From Varunaivibrio sulfuroxidans (GTDB lineage: Bacteria; Pseudomonadota; Alphaproteobacteria; Rhodospirillales; Magnetovibrionaceae), in the NCBI RefSeq assembly GCF_029318635.1, contig NZ_CP119676.1, forward strand, positions 1,301,001 to 1,365,000: a DNA stretch of 64,000 bases. Reading direction: 5' to 3'. Positions 16,132 to 25,142 of the stretch are shown here, in pieces (positions within the stretch are counted from its first letter, which is position 1; the number at the start of each line of letters is the position of its first letter). The translations under genes were made by a program, and so were the position numbers. A model generated the notes under the pieces. It worked only from the letters and a program-made list of their open reading frames with translations, was not told the DNA's origin and made no database searches.

Positions 16132-18174
16132 ATGACCGAATCCAAGAAGGCCCTCCGCGCCAAAAAAATAATGCCGGACACCTTTCACGCCGTGCCGGCC
16201 GAGAATCTGAACCGCGCCCTATTCAAAAAAAACCTCGCCGCGATCGCCCGCCGACAACCCGAGATCGCAGACAAACTAAAGGCGCTCAAGGAAACCTACG
16301 CTACGCTTATGGTTAACGACGCGGGCCAGTACGATATCCACTTTCGCGGCGCGGCGCTTCAGGACGCGGGCCACCTGGACTGGGCCGAACAACGAATGGA
16401 TAAGTTTCACGTCCGCGGCGGCCTCAAACGGTTACAAATGGCGCCCATCGACAGCGCGAACCTGGACGACGAATCGAACCTCGCGTCCTATCGCATGATG
16501 AAGCGCGCGGTCGATGCCGATATCCATTTTCTCAACGCACCCAACACGTTGGAAGCCTACCATGTCATCGCTTTCGGGATCGGACTCGGCTTTCACTTGA
16601 ACCGCCTGGCCGAGGTAACGCGTTGCCGCCACCTGTTGCTGGTCGAACCCAATTTGGAGTTTCTGTATTGGTCCTGCTACCTGTTTGACTGGACCGCCTT
16701 TTACCGGGAGGCGCGCCGCCATCACCGCGAGGTCGTCATTATCAACGTGACGGACCCAACCCGGATCATGGAGCTTTGCATCGGGTACGTCCGCCTCGAC
16801 AACCCGGCTTTCGTCGATGGGCTACTTCTGTTTCAAAGCTACCAAAGCTCATTGATGCACGCCGCCCAAGAAAACATCATCAAGAACCGCGACCTGTTCA
16901 ACATCGGCCTTGGCTTTCTCGAAGATGAGATCGACATGATCCGAAACAGTTATCGCAACTTAAAAAACTTCACGGGAAAGTACTACGCAACCCATGAGGA
17001 GGAGCTGATCCCCCATCCGGTTTTCGTTATCGGCTCGGGACCGTCACTGGACAACGACCTGAAATTCATACGCGACAATGCCGACAAGGCGATCGTTGTG
17101 TCCTGCGGAACGGTGCTGCGCGTCCTGCTGCGCAACGGCATTGTCCCCGATTTCCAAATGGAAATGGAAAACGTGCCCGCCGTCACCGAACTGATGCGCG
17201 CCTTAAGCAAGGATTACGACCTGTCGAGCATCAAACTCGTCGCTTCCAACACCGTAGATCCCGGCGTCGCGCCGCACTTTGAACAGGTCGTTTATTACAT
17301 CCGCACGGGAATTTCCAGTTCGCCGATTTTCTCCGTCGCCCCCAAGTGTGGCATTCCCTACAGCACCCCCACGGTAACCAATCTCGGTTTTTCCTTCGCC
17401 CAGGAATTCGGGGCGCGCGAGATTTACCTTTTCGGGGTCGATCTGGGCGCGCGCAACCCGGAGAAACACCATGCCTCCGACGCCCCTTACAATGACGGCG
17501 AATTGGAATTCACCACGACGATCAATGTCCCGACTCCGGGAAATTTCGGTGGCGAGGTCCAAAGCGAAAAAATTTACCTATGGTCCAAAAACACTCTCGA
17601 ACTGGCGATGAAGCGCTTTCCGCTACGCATGTATGTCAACTGTTCCGACGGCGTGCATATCAAAGGCGCGCTGCCCAAGCTGTCGTCCTCGGTCCTGCTG
17701 GGTCCCTCGACCGACAAAAAGGCCACGGTTGACGCGATCTGGTCACGTTTTCCCGCATACACCCCCGAGCTGTTCGAGTGGTCGTGGAACAGATACGACC
17801 TGCGCCGGGAACTCAAAAAGGTCGCCGGAAATATCTTGCGCAAATGTTATAAAAGCACCCTCGCGGCCAGGCGCAATGAAAACACCCACGATCTCGAATT
17901 CACCTTCAAGGTCATCCACACCTTTATCACCGGAGAGGATGGCGAGAGCGCCGAAATCCACTATTTACGCGGATCCGGTCTGATGTTTCTGTCGCTGGTG
18001 ACCTATTACTACAGCCGCGTACCCACCCCGGAAAAACGCGCCGTCTACGCCGAAATCGCCCGCGACGAATTTTCCCATCTGGTGCGTACCATCCGCGACA
18101 CCATGCTGGAATTTTACGATTACCTCGAAGAAAAGATCGAGCAGGATGGAAAATACGAGACCCGCCCTCAATAG
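16132..18174 (+). CDS. Maf-type motility accessory factor, flagellin nonulosonate transferase
   Basis: The 680-residue product belongs to the Maf/DUF115 (MptE-like) family, proposed to transfer CMP-activated nonulosonic acids onto flagellin in the cytoplasm. The N-terminal domain (about 1-270) includes AFGIGLGFHLNRLAEVTRCR and LLLVEPNLEFLYWSCYLFDW. The central domain (~290-500) has the sialyltransferase-like nucleotide motif PVFVIGSGPSLDNDLKFI, then IVVSCGTVLRVLLRNGIVPDF, PTVTNLGFSFA and EIYLFGVDLGAR. A helical C-terminal third follows. Maf is required for flagellum formation in Magnetospirillum magneticum. Its position directly after four flagellins and close to a nonulosonate operon supports this role. 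The target flagellin and sugar are not proven. Confidence 0.9.
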   Translation: MTESKKALRAKKIMPDTFHAVPAENLNRALFKKNLAAIARRQPEIADKLKALKETYATLMVNDAGQYDIHFRGAALQDAGHLDWAEQRMDKFHVRGGLKRLQMAPIDSANLDDESNLASYRMMKRAVDADIHFLNAPNTLEAYHVIAFGIGLGFHLNRLAEVTRCRHLLLVEPNLEFLYWSCYLFDWTAFYREARRHHREVVIINVTDPTRIMELCIGYVRLDNPAFVDGLLLFQSYQSSLMHAAQENIIKNRDLFNIGLGFLEDEIDMIRNSYRNLKNFTGKYYATHEEELIPHPVFVIGSGPSLDNDLKFIRDNADKAIVVSCGTVLRVLLRNGIVPDFQMEMENVPAVTELMRALSKDYDLSSIKLVASNTVDPGVAPHFEQVVYYIRTGISSSPIFSVAPKCGIPYSTPTVTNLGFSFAQEFGAREIYLFGVDLGARNPEKHHASDAPYNDGELEFTTTINVPTPGNFGGEVQSEKIYLWSKNTLELAMKRFPLRMYVNCSDGVHIKGALPKLSSSVLLGPSTDKKATVDAIWSRFPAYTPELFEWSWNRYDLRRELKKVAGNILRKCYKSTLAARRNENTHDLEFTFKVIHTFITGEDGESAEIHYLRGSGLMFLSLVTYYYSRVPTPEKRAVYAEIARDEFSHLVRTIRDTMLEFYDYLEEKIEQDGKYETRPQ

Positions 18175-18248
18175 CGTCCGAAAATAAAGGAACATGTAAG
18201 TAGCGGGGAACGGGAATGGTGTATTCCGCCGATGACAATAAAGCTGAT

Positions 18249-18286
18249 AACAAAGCCCAAATATGTTATGATGGCTTTGTTTTTTA
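18249..18286 (+). terminator. Rho-independent terminator after Maf gene
   Basis: AACAAAGCC and GGCTTTGTT form a 9-bp stem around a 15-nt loop, followed by a run of T. It ends the Maf transcript. Confidence 0.8.
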
Positions 18287-18365
18287 TGGTTCGCGCCCCT
18301 ATATGCCATCTTGTGGGTGTGTATAGGGCATTCTTCTAAACGACGCCGCATCGGAAAAGGCGGAT

Positions 18366-19220
18366 ATGGCTGGCATTGCAGACATTTATTCGGGAGGCGA
18401 TTTTTCCGCCGGATTTGCGCAAACCGCGCAGAGCGCCGTGCGCCCGAATTTGGAGTACCAGGTCAATATCTTGCAGAACGCCGTCATCAAGCGTCTCAAT
18501 GAGAAAATCAGCGCCGTCAACGCCGATAAAGACCTGAAGAACAGCACCCTCGATGCTTATCTCAGCAGCCAAAAGAAAAAGCTCAGCGATTTTTCCTTTC
18601 AAACGGAAAAATACATTTTCGATAATGGTCGCAATATGATCACGGCCGACGCGTTGACGACGAAACTCAACGACTTAAGCGCCGCCCTCGCCGCCAACGA
18701 CACGACGACCTTCAATCAGGTCCTTAAAAGCATCAACCAAGTCACCGACATGATGACCCAGGCCAACGGCATGCCCATCGGCATTGTCGTCGATGACGGC
18801 GTTACCAAGCTTCAAAGTCCCGGATTGGTGCAGTATAACAACGCAGGCACCCAGACCCGGGCCACCCAACGTAGCGATTTCGCCACCGACGCCGACGCCA
18901 CGGCCGCCATCAATCAGGCTTTCAACAATCTCGGCACGACCTCTCAGGTTCTCTCTTTCAATCAGGACGCCGCCGAAAACCTGCGTTCGAAAACCCAAGG
19001 CAAACTCAACGGCACCATTTTGCAGTTGGAGGCCGTGCGCGTCGCCAATGACGCCGAGAAGGCCAACGAAGTCGAAAAACTGCGCCGACAGTACAGCCAG
19101 TTTCTCAATGCGATTTCGTTATCCTATGAAAGCAACGCCGCCTTGACCGAAAAATTGTCGTCGTCGCTTTTCGGCCCCCTCGACATTCAACCCGGGTCGG
19201 TGATGAACCTATTCGCCTAA
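18366..19220 (+). CDS. Unrecognised helical protein of the flagellin locus
   Basis: A 284-residue protein of no family I recognise. It has no signal peptide or membrane segment. The N-terminus, MAGIADIYSGGDFSAGFAQT, is followed by helix-forming and coiled-coil-like stretches (LNEKISAVNADKDLKNSTLD; later EVEKLRRQYSQFLNAI) rich in Asn, Gln, Ala and Ser. A C-terminal hydrophobic end SVMNLFA resembles the ends of secreted axial flagellar proteins. Low Cys/Trp content and this composition suggest export by the flagellar apparatus, as for hook-associated proteins, but this is inference. It lies just after the Maf gene, behind a terminator, with GGCGGAT before the ATG. Confidence 0.7.
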   Translation: MAGIADIYSGGDFSAGFAQTAQSAVRPNLEYQVNILQNAVIKRLNEKISAVNADKDLKNSTLDAYLSSQKKKLSDFSFQTEKYIFDNGRNMITADALTTKLNDLSAALAANDTTTFNQVLKSINQVTDMMTQANGMPIGIVVDDGVTKLQSPGLVQYNNAGTQTRATQRSDFATDADATAAINQAFNNLGTTSQVLSFNQDAAENLRSKTQGKLNGTILQLEAVRVANDAEKANEVEKLRRQYSQFLNAISLSYESNAALTEKLSSSLFGPLDIQPGSVMNLFA

Positions 19221-19274
19221 GTGTGGGTCGCGCTCCAAGCAATCGTAATTTTTTAGACCGTTTGAGGCCGCGGC

Positions 19275-19928
19275 TCACGCCGTTTGCCCGTCGCCGTCGA
19301 TTTGATAGACCCGATGCAACTGTTCGGGGGCGGATATACCGACATTGAGATCGTGTAAGATACCGTCTTGAAGACGATAAACCCAGCCATGGACCATCAC
19401 CTTTTTTCCTCGACGCCAGGCATTTTGTACGATCGGCGTCTTCGCCACATTGTGGACCTGCGCCGCCACGTTCAGCTCGCACAATCGGTCCCTTTGCGCT
19501 TCGGAATTATCGATCATTGCGATCTCATCATAGTGGTGACGATATATTTCCTTGACGTGCGCCAACCAATTGTCGATTTGACCGTGATCGCAATGGTCCA
19601 TCGCCGCCGCGATCCCCCCGCAGCCATAATGGCCCGTGACGATAATATGGCGCACATTGAGAACCTCGACGGCAAACTGGATGACGGCCAGGCAGTTTAA
19701 ATCGCTATGAGGAACGACATTGGCGATGTTCCGGTGAACGAACATCTCACCCGGTTGCAAGCCCACGATTTCGTTGGCCGGAACCCGGCTGTCCGAACAT
19801 CCGATCCACAGATATTCGGGATTTTGAACCCCGCAAAGCCGACTAAAAAACTGCGCGTCCTCACCAATCTTCGCCGAAGCCCACGCCTTATTCCTGTCCA
19901 AAAGATCGCCCGCATGTTTATCGCACAT
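19275..19928 (-). CDS. can: Beta-class carbonic anhydrase
   Basis: The 217-residue enzyme interconverts CO2 and bicarbonate in the cytoplasm. The zinc ligands are visible as WIGCSDSRVP (Cys, with the Asp-Arg dyad) and TGHYGCGGIAAAM (His and second Cys). Other family segments are FVHRNIANVVPHSDLN and VMVHGWVYRLQDGILHDL. Length and motifs are normal for the bacterial clade. It stands alone, convergent with the preceding gene and upstream of an ABC transporter operon on the same strand but 330 bp away. Confidence 0.95.
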   Translation of the reverse strand: MCDKHAGDLLDRNKAWASAKIGEDAQFFSRLCGVQNPEYLWIGCSDSRVPANEIVGLQPGEMFVHRNIANVVPHSDLNCLAVIQFAVEVLNVRHIIVTGHYGCGGIAAAMDHCDHGQIDNWLAHVKEIYRHHYDEIAMIDNSEAQRDRLCELNVAAQVHNVAKTPIVQNAWRRGKKVMVHGWVYRLQDGILHDLNVGISAPEQLHRVYQIDGDGQTA

Positions 19929-20260
19929 CGCCTAACCTTGTTTAAATTTTACCAAACAAAAACACCGCGACGGTATCACCTTCTCGCCAACGGGGAAAAG
20001 CAAACAAACGACGTCCGGCCAAGCGAGGAAAATCCCCCCCCTAGGGTCAGGGCCTCTTTATCTGATGCGTCTGGTTTGTGAAAAATGTCACAAGCCTAGG
20101 AGAAGACTTGCCGGAAGTGCCGTTCACTTTCAAAAGTCTTCGACGACGTTCCTGGGGCATTTTTCACAAATCCCTGCGGGACGGCTTGTTGGAAACGCTT
20201 CTCCCGCCACGAGCCGTGTCGATGTCGCAACCGGATTTCACCATCCATTATCGTCAAAGT
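19929..20260. other. Intergenic region with a CTAGGGTC-type short repeat
   Basis: These 332 bases hold no gene I can support; two short open frames overlap in different phases without recognisable motifs. At 20041-20062 lies CTAGGGTCAGGGCCTCTTTA, which matches 20 of 22 bases of the sequence directly after bioB (46731). A second CCTAGG occurs at 20095. This may be a scar of a mobile element. Confidence 0.4.
20041..20062 (+). repeat. Short dispersed repeat, CTAGGGTCRGG family
   Basis: CTAGGGTCAGGGCCTC plus six more bases recurs with two differences at 46731-46752. Related starts (CTAGGGTC) occur at 25725, and at both ends of the palindrome at 52708-52745. Confidence 0.5.
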
Positions 20261-22927
20261 TCACCTTTCGCGCAACAAATCGGCGGATGAACGCGAGGCG
20301 CGACGGGTCGTGACGACCAGGGCGGCGGCAAGCGACACCGCGGCGAACCCCACGATCGTAACAAGATAGTCCAGAGGCCACGCCAAGACTTCCGGCGGCG
20401 GGTCGAACACCCCGGTCAGCAGTTTGACCAGCATTGCGGCGATAACGACGCCGCCCGCAACCCCGAACAACAGCCCTCCGGCGAGAACGAAGAGACCCTC
20501 ACTCCAAATAAAGACGGCAAGCTGTCGCGGTTTGGAGCCGATCACGTTGAGGACGGCGAACGCTCGGCGTCTCTCGAAAAGACCGAGCAAGAGCAGCAGC
20601 CCCGAGGCGCTCGCCGCCATGATCGCGGCGAAGCTCAGCTCGATTCCCGTCAGCCCACGCAAATCCACGGCGGCAAGGTTGGAACCGATGATGTGCGCGG
20701 CCTGACCGATATCCGTAACCCGCAGCGACGGCGCGTCACGGAGCAGGGATTTAACCCGACCAGCCAACGCGGCGGGGTCGCCCTTGGCTTTCAACAAGAC
20801 GTCCTCGCGGGCGCTTGAGCGGGTCATTTGGGCTAGGTACGCCGCGTTGGCGACCAGAAATGAATCCTTAGGCGCGGTCGGAAATTCCCGGACGACGCCG
20901 ACGAAAACGAAGGGGATCGCCCGATACTGGTGGGTGCGCATGTCCATCAGGCGTAGGTTTAGAGTATCGCCCAGGGTCAACTGAAAATCATGCACGGTTT
21001 CTTGTGAAACCAGCACGCCGTTCGGCGTCCTTTTAAGGATTTCGAGGACTGATTGCGCCGATTGCCCGACAAAATAGGCGTCGGCGAGATGGGTCGCCTT
21101 GGTGATCGTCGCTGGATCGATGCCGTAAATATCCTGCAAATCCGCACCGACATAGGCGAAACGGTGGGCCATGGTGGCCCCGGAGGCGACCCCGGGAAGG
21201 GCTTTGAGACGATTAAAATAGGCCGCCGCAGGCCGATCCGTGCTGCCGAAGACCGTGACGTCGGCCCCGTTGGTCAGTTCGGCATCGACCCGGGCTTGTC
21301 CATTGTAGGTCTTGTTGAAAATCGACGTCGATACGGCGAAGGAAATGGCCAGGGCCAACATGGCGACGCCAAAGGAGAGCCGGAACGACTGGCGCGTCAT
21401 CGCGGCGCTCACCGCCGGGGCAAGGGCGCCCGCCCAGGGCCGCAATGCCGCCGTCAAAACGCCGCCGCCCCGGCGCAGGGCGAGGCGGGTAATCCGTAGG
21501 GAAAAAAGAACGATCCCCAGCCAAAACAGAGCCGGAGAAATAAACGCCTTGTAATCGACGGCGGTCGTTGCGACGCCCTCCGGGGCGAGCACGATCCGAT
21601 ATCCGGTGCTCGCCGATTGCCAAAAAAACAACCCCGCCAGGGCGAGCAACGCCAAGTCGGCATAGGTGCGCGCCCACAAGGGCGTCCCTTGAAGCGGCGC
21701 GGCGGCGCGGCTGGCGGCGATGGTCGTGCTGCGCCCTTCCCTGAGCACGGGCAGGACGAGCGCCAGAAACACCACGCCGAGGGCCAGCGCACACGAGAGC
21801 GCCAACGACAACCCATCGGGCATGACGGGGGCATGGCCGGTCAGGGCGGGAAATCCGACCGTAATCGCCATCCCGATCAGCACCCCGAGGATGCCGCAAA
21901 ATGCCGCTTCACTGGCGGCGAAGATAACAATCTGACGGCGCGACGCCCCACGCGTGCGCAACACCGCACGTTCCCGGCGGCGCTCGCCCGCGTTGGTCGT
22001 GGTGACCGCCATGGTCATGATCGCGGCCAAGGCCACACCGGGCACCCCCAAAAACAAGAAAAGCACGCGAGCATACAGGGAATCGCCGCGTACCGCGTCG
22101 AGACGCGCCCCCAGATTGTCGGATACCAGCGCCTGGCCGGCGACGCGGGCCTCAAGATTGCGCGCCGCGCCGGTGACGAAAACAAAGGCGGCTTCGGGAT
22201 TGGCGGGCAATTGCGCGCGCGCCAGACGGACGTGAAACTGGAGGCGAACGCTACCGGGGCGCACCTGCCGCTGGGGGTCGAAAATTTTCATCCACTGCGC
22301 TTCGGGCAAGATCAAAACATTGTCGGGCGGCGCCTGTGGGGCGGCCTGCTTGGGGAGACCGACACCCTGAAACAAGGCGTCGGCGTCGGGCAAGCCGACG
22401 ACGCCGGAGATCACAACCGACGCCGGAGCAAGACCGACCCGCTTGATGCGCACCGTATCGCCGGGACGGACATGAAGGTTCGCCGCCGTCTGTTGGGCGA
22501 TGAGAACGCCATCCAATTTTCCGGCGAGAAGACGGACTTCCTTGGGAAAATCCTTGGCGTAGCCGGCGTCGAAGGCGATCGCCTTGCCCGGTCCCGTCGT
22601 CTGGGTCGTCTTGCCCGGCGATGCGACCAGCCCCGCGACTTGGGCATAGCGAACCGTATGCAATGCCTGAATTTTCGCCGCCTTTTTTATCGCCGTTTCG
22701 ACCCGGCTCGGACTGGCCGTGGGAACAAGTTCGACCTGCCAGTCGATAGGCACGGCGGAAACGGCCCGCGCGCTCATCGACACGCTGCTGGAAACCACGA
22801 ACGCGCCCAACGCCATAAGCAGGGAAACGGCGAGGGATATGCCCGCGACAACGCCGACGACCCGCACCGCGCGATGAGCGATCAGGCCGCCAAGCCAAAG
22901 TTTGATCAAGGCCATTTTCATCCTCAC
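20261..22927 (-). CDS. ABC transporter permease, FtsX-like, double-domain
   Basis: The 888-residue inner-membrane protein has the FtsX/MacB permease layout twice. An N-terminal membrane helix (VVGVVAGISLAVSLLMALGA) is followed by a large periplasmic domain and a three-helix block (VLFLFLGVPGVALAAIMTMA, then ASEAAFCGILGVLIGMAITV, then LSLALSCALALGVVFLALVL). After two more helices the second unit starts (AAMTRQSFRLSFGVAMLALA) with another periplasmic domain and a final three-helix block (ELSFAAIMAASASGLLLLLG, etc.). It overlaps the upstream ATPase gene by 4 nt. Such permeases export lipids, lipoproteins or peptides, or couple to envelope enzymes. The substrate is unknown. Confidence 0.85.
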   Translation of the reverse strand: MRMKMALIKLWLGGLIAHRAVRVVGVVAGISLAVSLLMALGAFVVSSSVSMSARAVSAVPIDWQVELVPTASPSRVETAIKKAAKIQALHTVRYAQVAGLVASPGKTTQTTGPGKAIAFDAGYAKDFPKEVRLLAGKLDGVLIAQQTAANLHVRPGDTVRIKRVGLAPASVVISGVVGLPDADALFQGVGLPKQAAPQAPPDNVLILPEAQWMKIFDPQRQVRPGSVRLQFHVRLARAQLPANPEAAFVFVTGAARNLEARVAGQALVSDNLGARLDAVRGDSLYARVLFLFLGVPGVALAAIMTMAVTTTNAGERRRERAVLRTRGASRRQIVIFAASEAAFCGILGVLIGMAITVGFPALTGHAPVMPDGLSLALSCALALGVVFLALVLPVLREGRSTTIAASRAAAPLQGTPLWARTYADLALLALAGLFFWQSASTGYRIVLAPEGVATTAVDYKAFISPALFWLGIVLFSLRITRLALRRGGGVLTAALRPWAGALAPAVSAAMTRQSFRLSFGVAMLALAISFAVSTSIFNKTYNGQARVDAELTNGADVTVFGSTDRPAAAYFNRLKALPGVASGATMAHRFAYVGADLQDIYGIDPATITKATHLADAYFVGQSAQSVLEILKRTPNGVLVSQETVHDFQLTLGDTLNLRLMDMRTHQYRAIPFVFVGVVREFPTAPKDSFLVANAAYLAQMTRSSAREDVLLKAKGDPAALAGRVKSLLRDAPSLRVTDIGQAAHIIGSNLAAVDLRGLTGIELSFAAIMAASASGLLLLLGLFERRRAFAVLNVIGSKPRQLAVFIWSEGLFVLAGGLLFGVAGGVVIAAMLVKLLTGVFDPPPEVLAWPLDYLVTIVGFAAVSLAAALVVTTRRASRSSADLLRER

Positions 22928-23580
22928 GATACGTTCAGGTGGCCATGCGCGATGGACCAGTGGGTTGCAAAACGGGCGGCGACGGCGGGGTCGTGCGTCG
23001 CGACAAGAAGCGCGGCATTGGTTTTCTCCAGACCGGCGAGGATAACGTCGATGACGCGCCCTGCCGTTTCCCCGTCAAGCTGCCCCGTCGGTTCGTCGGC
23101 GAGAACCAGGCGGGGAGACAGAATCAACGCCCGGGCGATCGCCACACGCTGCGCCTGACCGCCCGACAAATCATCGGGAAATTTACGCGCCACATCCTCA
23201 AGCCCCAGATCCGCCAGCAGGGCCTCCGCACGCGAACGCGCGTCCTGGGCGCCGTCGAGCATCGCGGGCAGGCAAACATTGTTGAGCACGTCGAGAGCGG
23301 GGAAAAGACTGGGCGATTGAAAGACGAACGCCAGTTGGCGCGGGCGCAAATCGCCGATCCGCCCAAGAGCGGGCCATGAAACATCTCCGCCCGATGGCGC
23401 ATCAAGCCCGCCCAGGATATTCAACAGCGTGGATTTCCCACTTCCAGACGGACCGGACAGCACGATCCGGGCGCCCGGAGCGATCGCACCACTCGCCTTT
23501 TCCAACACCGTGTTAGCCGCGCCATCGCCGGCGACGAACGTCCGCGACACCCCATTAAAAACAACAAAAGGTTCAGACAT
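22924..23580 (-). CDS. ABC transporter ATPase (LolD/MacB type), second in operon
   Basis: The 218-residue ATPase carries Walker A GPSGSGKSTLLNILGG, a Q-loop in AFVFQSPSLFP, the signature DLSGGQAQRVAIARAL, Walker B RLVLADEPTGQLD and the switch His in VATHDPAV. This is the canonical set of the LolD/MacB subfamily, so it should be catalytically competent. The start lies within the preceding ATPase gene by 8 nt, and the end overlaps the permease start by 4 nt, a tightly coupled operon. It probably pairs with one or both halves of the permease at the inner membrane. Confidence 0.9.
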   Translation of the reverse strand: MSEPFVVFNGVSRTFVAGDGAANTVLEKASGAIAPGARIVLSGPSGSGKSTLLNILGGLDAPSGGDVSWPALGRIGDLRPRQLAFVFQSPSLFPALDVLNNVCLPAMLDGAQDARSRAEALLADLGLEDVARKFPDDLSGGQAQRVAIARALILSPRLVLADEPTGQLDGETAGRVIDVILAGLEKTNAALLVATHDPAVAARFATHWSIAHGHLNVS

Positions 23581-24244
23581 TTACCAGTTTCCCATCGTGT
23601 AAACGTAAAATGCGATCGGCATGTTCGGCCAAGGCTTCGCTGTGGGTGGACAACACCGTCGCCAGCCCGGCCCTACGTCGAGCGGCGAAAATCTCAAGGA
23701 TTTGACTCTCGGTGCTCTCATCGACCTCGGCGGTCGGCTCGTCGGCGATAAGAACGGGAGGGGCCGCCGCCATCGCCACCGCCAACCCCGCCCGCGCGGT
23801 TTCCCCGCCGGACAGCTCGCCAGGCAGCGCATCCGCGCGGCGCTCAAGCCCCACCGACCGGATCAGCGCGTCAACATGATCGACGCCGACGCCGGCAATC
23901 GCACATTGCAGGCGGATATTTCCGCGCACGGATAGCTGCCCGATCAAATTTCCCGACTGGGGCAAAATCCCGAACGCACGCGCCCTGATTGCGGACCGCC
24001 GGTTCTCGGGACGCCGACTGATGCGCCGACCATTGACGCACACATACCCGCCATCGGGCTCGTCAAGCCCCGTGAGACAAGACAGCAGCGTCGATTTACC
24101 ACTTCCAGAAGGACCCATGACGGCGACCATCTCATCCCTGACGATAGCCAAACTGACACCGCGCAAAGCGGCGGTTTCATCATCGCCCGTATGATAAAAA
24201 CGATACAGTTCGTGAGCCGTCAGGATATTTTGACGCTCTTTCAT
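23573..24244 (-). CDS. ABC transporter ATPase (LolD/MacB type), first in operon
   Basis: The 223-residue ATPase has Walker A GPSGSGKSTLLSCLTG, a Q-loop region AFGILPQSGNLIG, and the signature ELSGGETARAGLAVAMA, where the usual GGQ is GGE. Walker B is PVLIADEPTAEVDE and the switch His is in LSTHSEALAEHA. The signature and D-loop deviate slightly from the sister ATPase. With a double-length permease, the two ATPases may form a heterodimer. It follows the secreted-protein gene with a 1-nt gap. Confidence 0.88.
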   Translation of the reverse strand: MKERQNILTAHELYRFYHTGDDETAALRGVSLAIVRDEMVAVMGPSGSGKSTLLSCLTGLDEPDGGYVCVNGRRISRRPENRRSAIRARAFGILPQSGNLIGQLSVRGNIRLQCAIAGVGVDHVDALIRSVGLERRADALPGELSGGETARAGLAVAMAAAPPVLIADEPTAEVDESTESQILEIFAARRRAGLATVLSTHSEALAEHADRILRLHDGKLVNV

Positions 24245-24245
24245 A

Positions 24246-24839
24246 TCAAGGCCACCGAAACGATGAAGACATCAAACGCCACTGATCGACGTTATCCGCC
24301 CCGAACGGCGCGTATAAGGTAAGCGTCGCCAGCTTGCCGCTCTTGAAAAAGAGAAAGCGCTCATTTTCCAGGCGAATTTGTTTGCCGGTGACAAGGTTAG
24401 GTTCGGAATTCGAACTGTAAACGATGCGCACGGCGTTTCCCGCGGGCAAGTGAACCACACGCACGGCGGCCACCTTAACCGCCCGTGCCTCTTTTTTCAG
24501 GCGGGGAACCATTATCTCGTTCGCCTCTTTGAGACTTAGCGGATGGGCGGCCGGTTGGACACTCAAGACGACGCCGTCGAATTTATCGACAAAGCTTGCC
24601 CCATCGGGCGCGTCGCTGCGCGCCCATCCCTCGGGGACGCGAAGGCGGGCCCCGCCGGGGGCGGTATAGTCGATGAAGACTTGGCTATCGGGGATATCTC
24701 CCGGGGGGTTTTTCTCCGCGGCGATCGCCTTTTCCACGGTCTGGGCGGCGAATGCGGGAGAAATTGTCGCCATCGGCAACGCCGTCAGGGCGAACAGGGC
24801 GGCGGCAAGGCGTATACGACGATCGGACAGCATGCGCAT
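24246..24839 (-). CDS. Secreted hypothetical protein at head of ABC operon
   Basis: The product of about 197 residues has a Sec signal peptide, LAAALFALTALPMATISPAFA-AQ, so the mature protein is periplasmic. The mature part contains FIDYTAPGGARLRVPEGWAR and ends in SSSFRWP, a layout similar to small periplasmic proteins that describe a 'gene product with PsbP-like or lipoprotein-like beta fold', but I do not recognise a named family. I use the ATG at 24839; ATG 24833 is equally possible because AAGGAAGG lies only 4 bases before the first and 10 before the second. It is co-transcribed with the two ATPases and the permease and may be their periplasmic partner. Confidence 0.72.
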   Translation of the reverse strand: MRMLSDRRIRLAAALFALTALPMATISPAFAAQTVEKAIAAEKNPPGDIPDSQVFIDYTAPGGARLRVPEGWARSDAPDGASFVDKFDGVVLSVQPAAHPLSLKEANEIMVPRLKKEARAVKVAAVRVVHLPAGNAVRIVYSSNSEPNLVTGKQIRLENERFLFFKSGKLATLTLYAPFGADNVDQWRLMSSSFRWP

Positions 24840-24948
24840 GATCCTTCCTTCAGGTGGGGAGTGCCGGGAATACCCGGACGGTTTCCACATGATGGATGAG
24901 TGCGCTTAACGCACGCATGTCTGCGCGATTACAATTCGGTAACCCGCC

Positions 24949-25134
24949 TTAAAAATCCTCGGCGCGGAAAAAACGGTTTTCGATCACCGCCTCGCGCTCG
25001 ACCATCAGGCGTTCGGCCTCGCACATGTGCTCGGACATCACCAAACGGGCGCGGTCGGGATCGCCGACGCGTAGCGCATCCAGCAATTCGATCTGGTAAT
25101 TGCGCCCGCGCCGACGCAATTCCGGTTGCGGCAT
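24949..25134 (-). pseudogene. Remnant of GntR-family regulator (FCD domain C-terminus)
   Basis: The minus strand encodes ~61 residues, including NYQIELLDALRVGDPDRARL and VMSEHMCEAERLM, a typical last helix pair of the FCD ligand-binding domain of GntR regulators. The DNA-binding domain and most of the FCD domain are missing. The remnant ends abruptly at ~25135, where the hydrolase remnant on the other strand begins. Such regulators often lie divergent from an amidohydrolase gene, which fits the next entry. Confidence 0.65.
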
Positions 25135-25142
25135 TTCGTAAA

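Noticed and set aside
20065-20313. Two short overlapping frames upstream of the ABC permease gene
   Set aside because: No recognisable motifs, no ribosome site, and they overlap each other in different phases.
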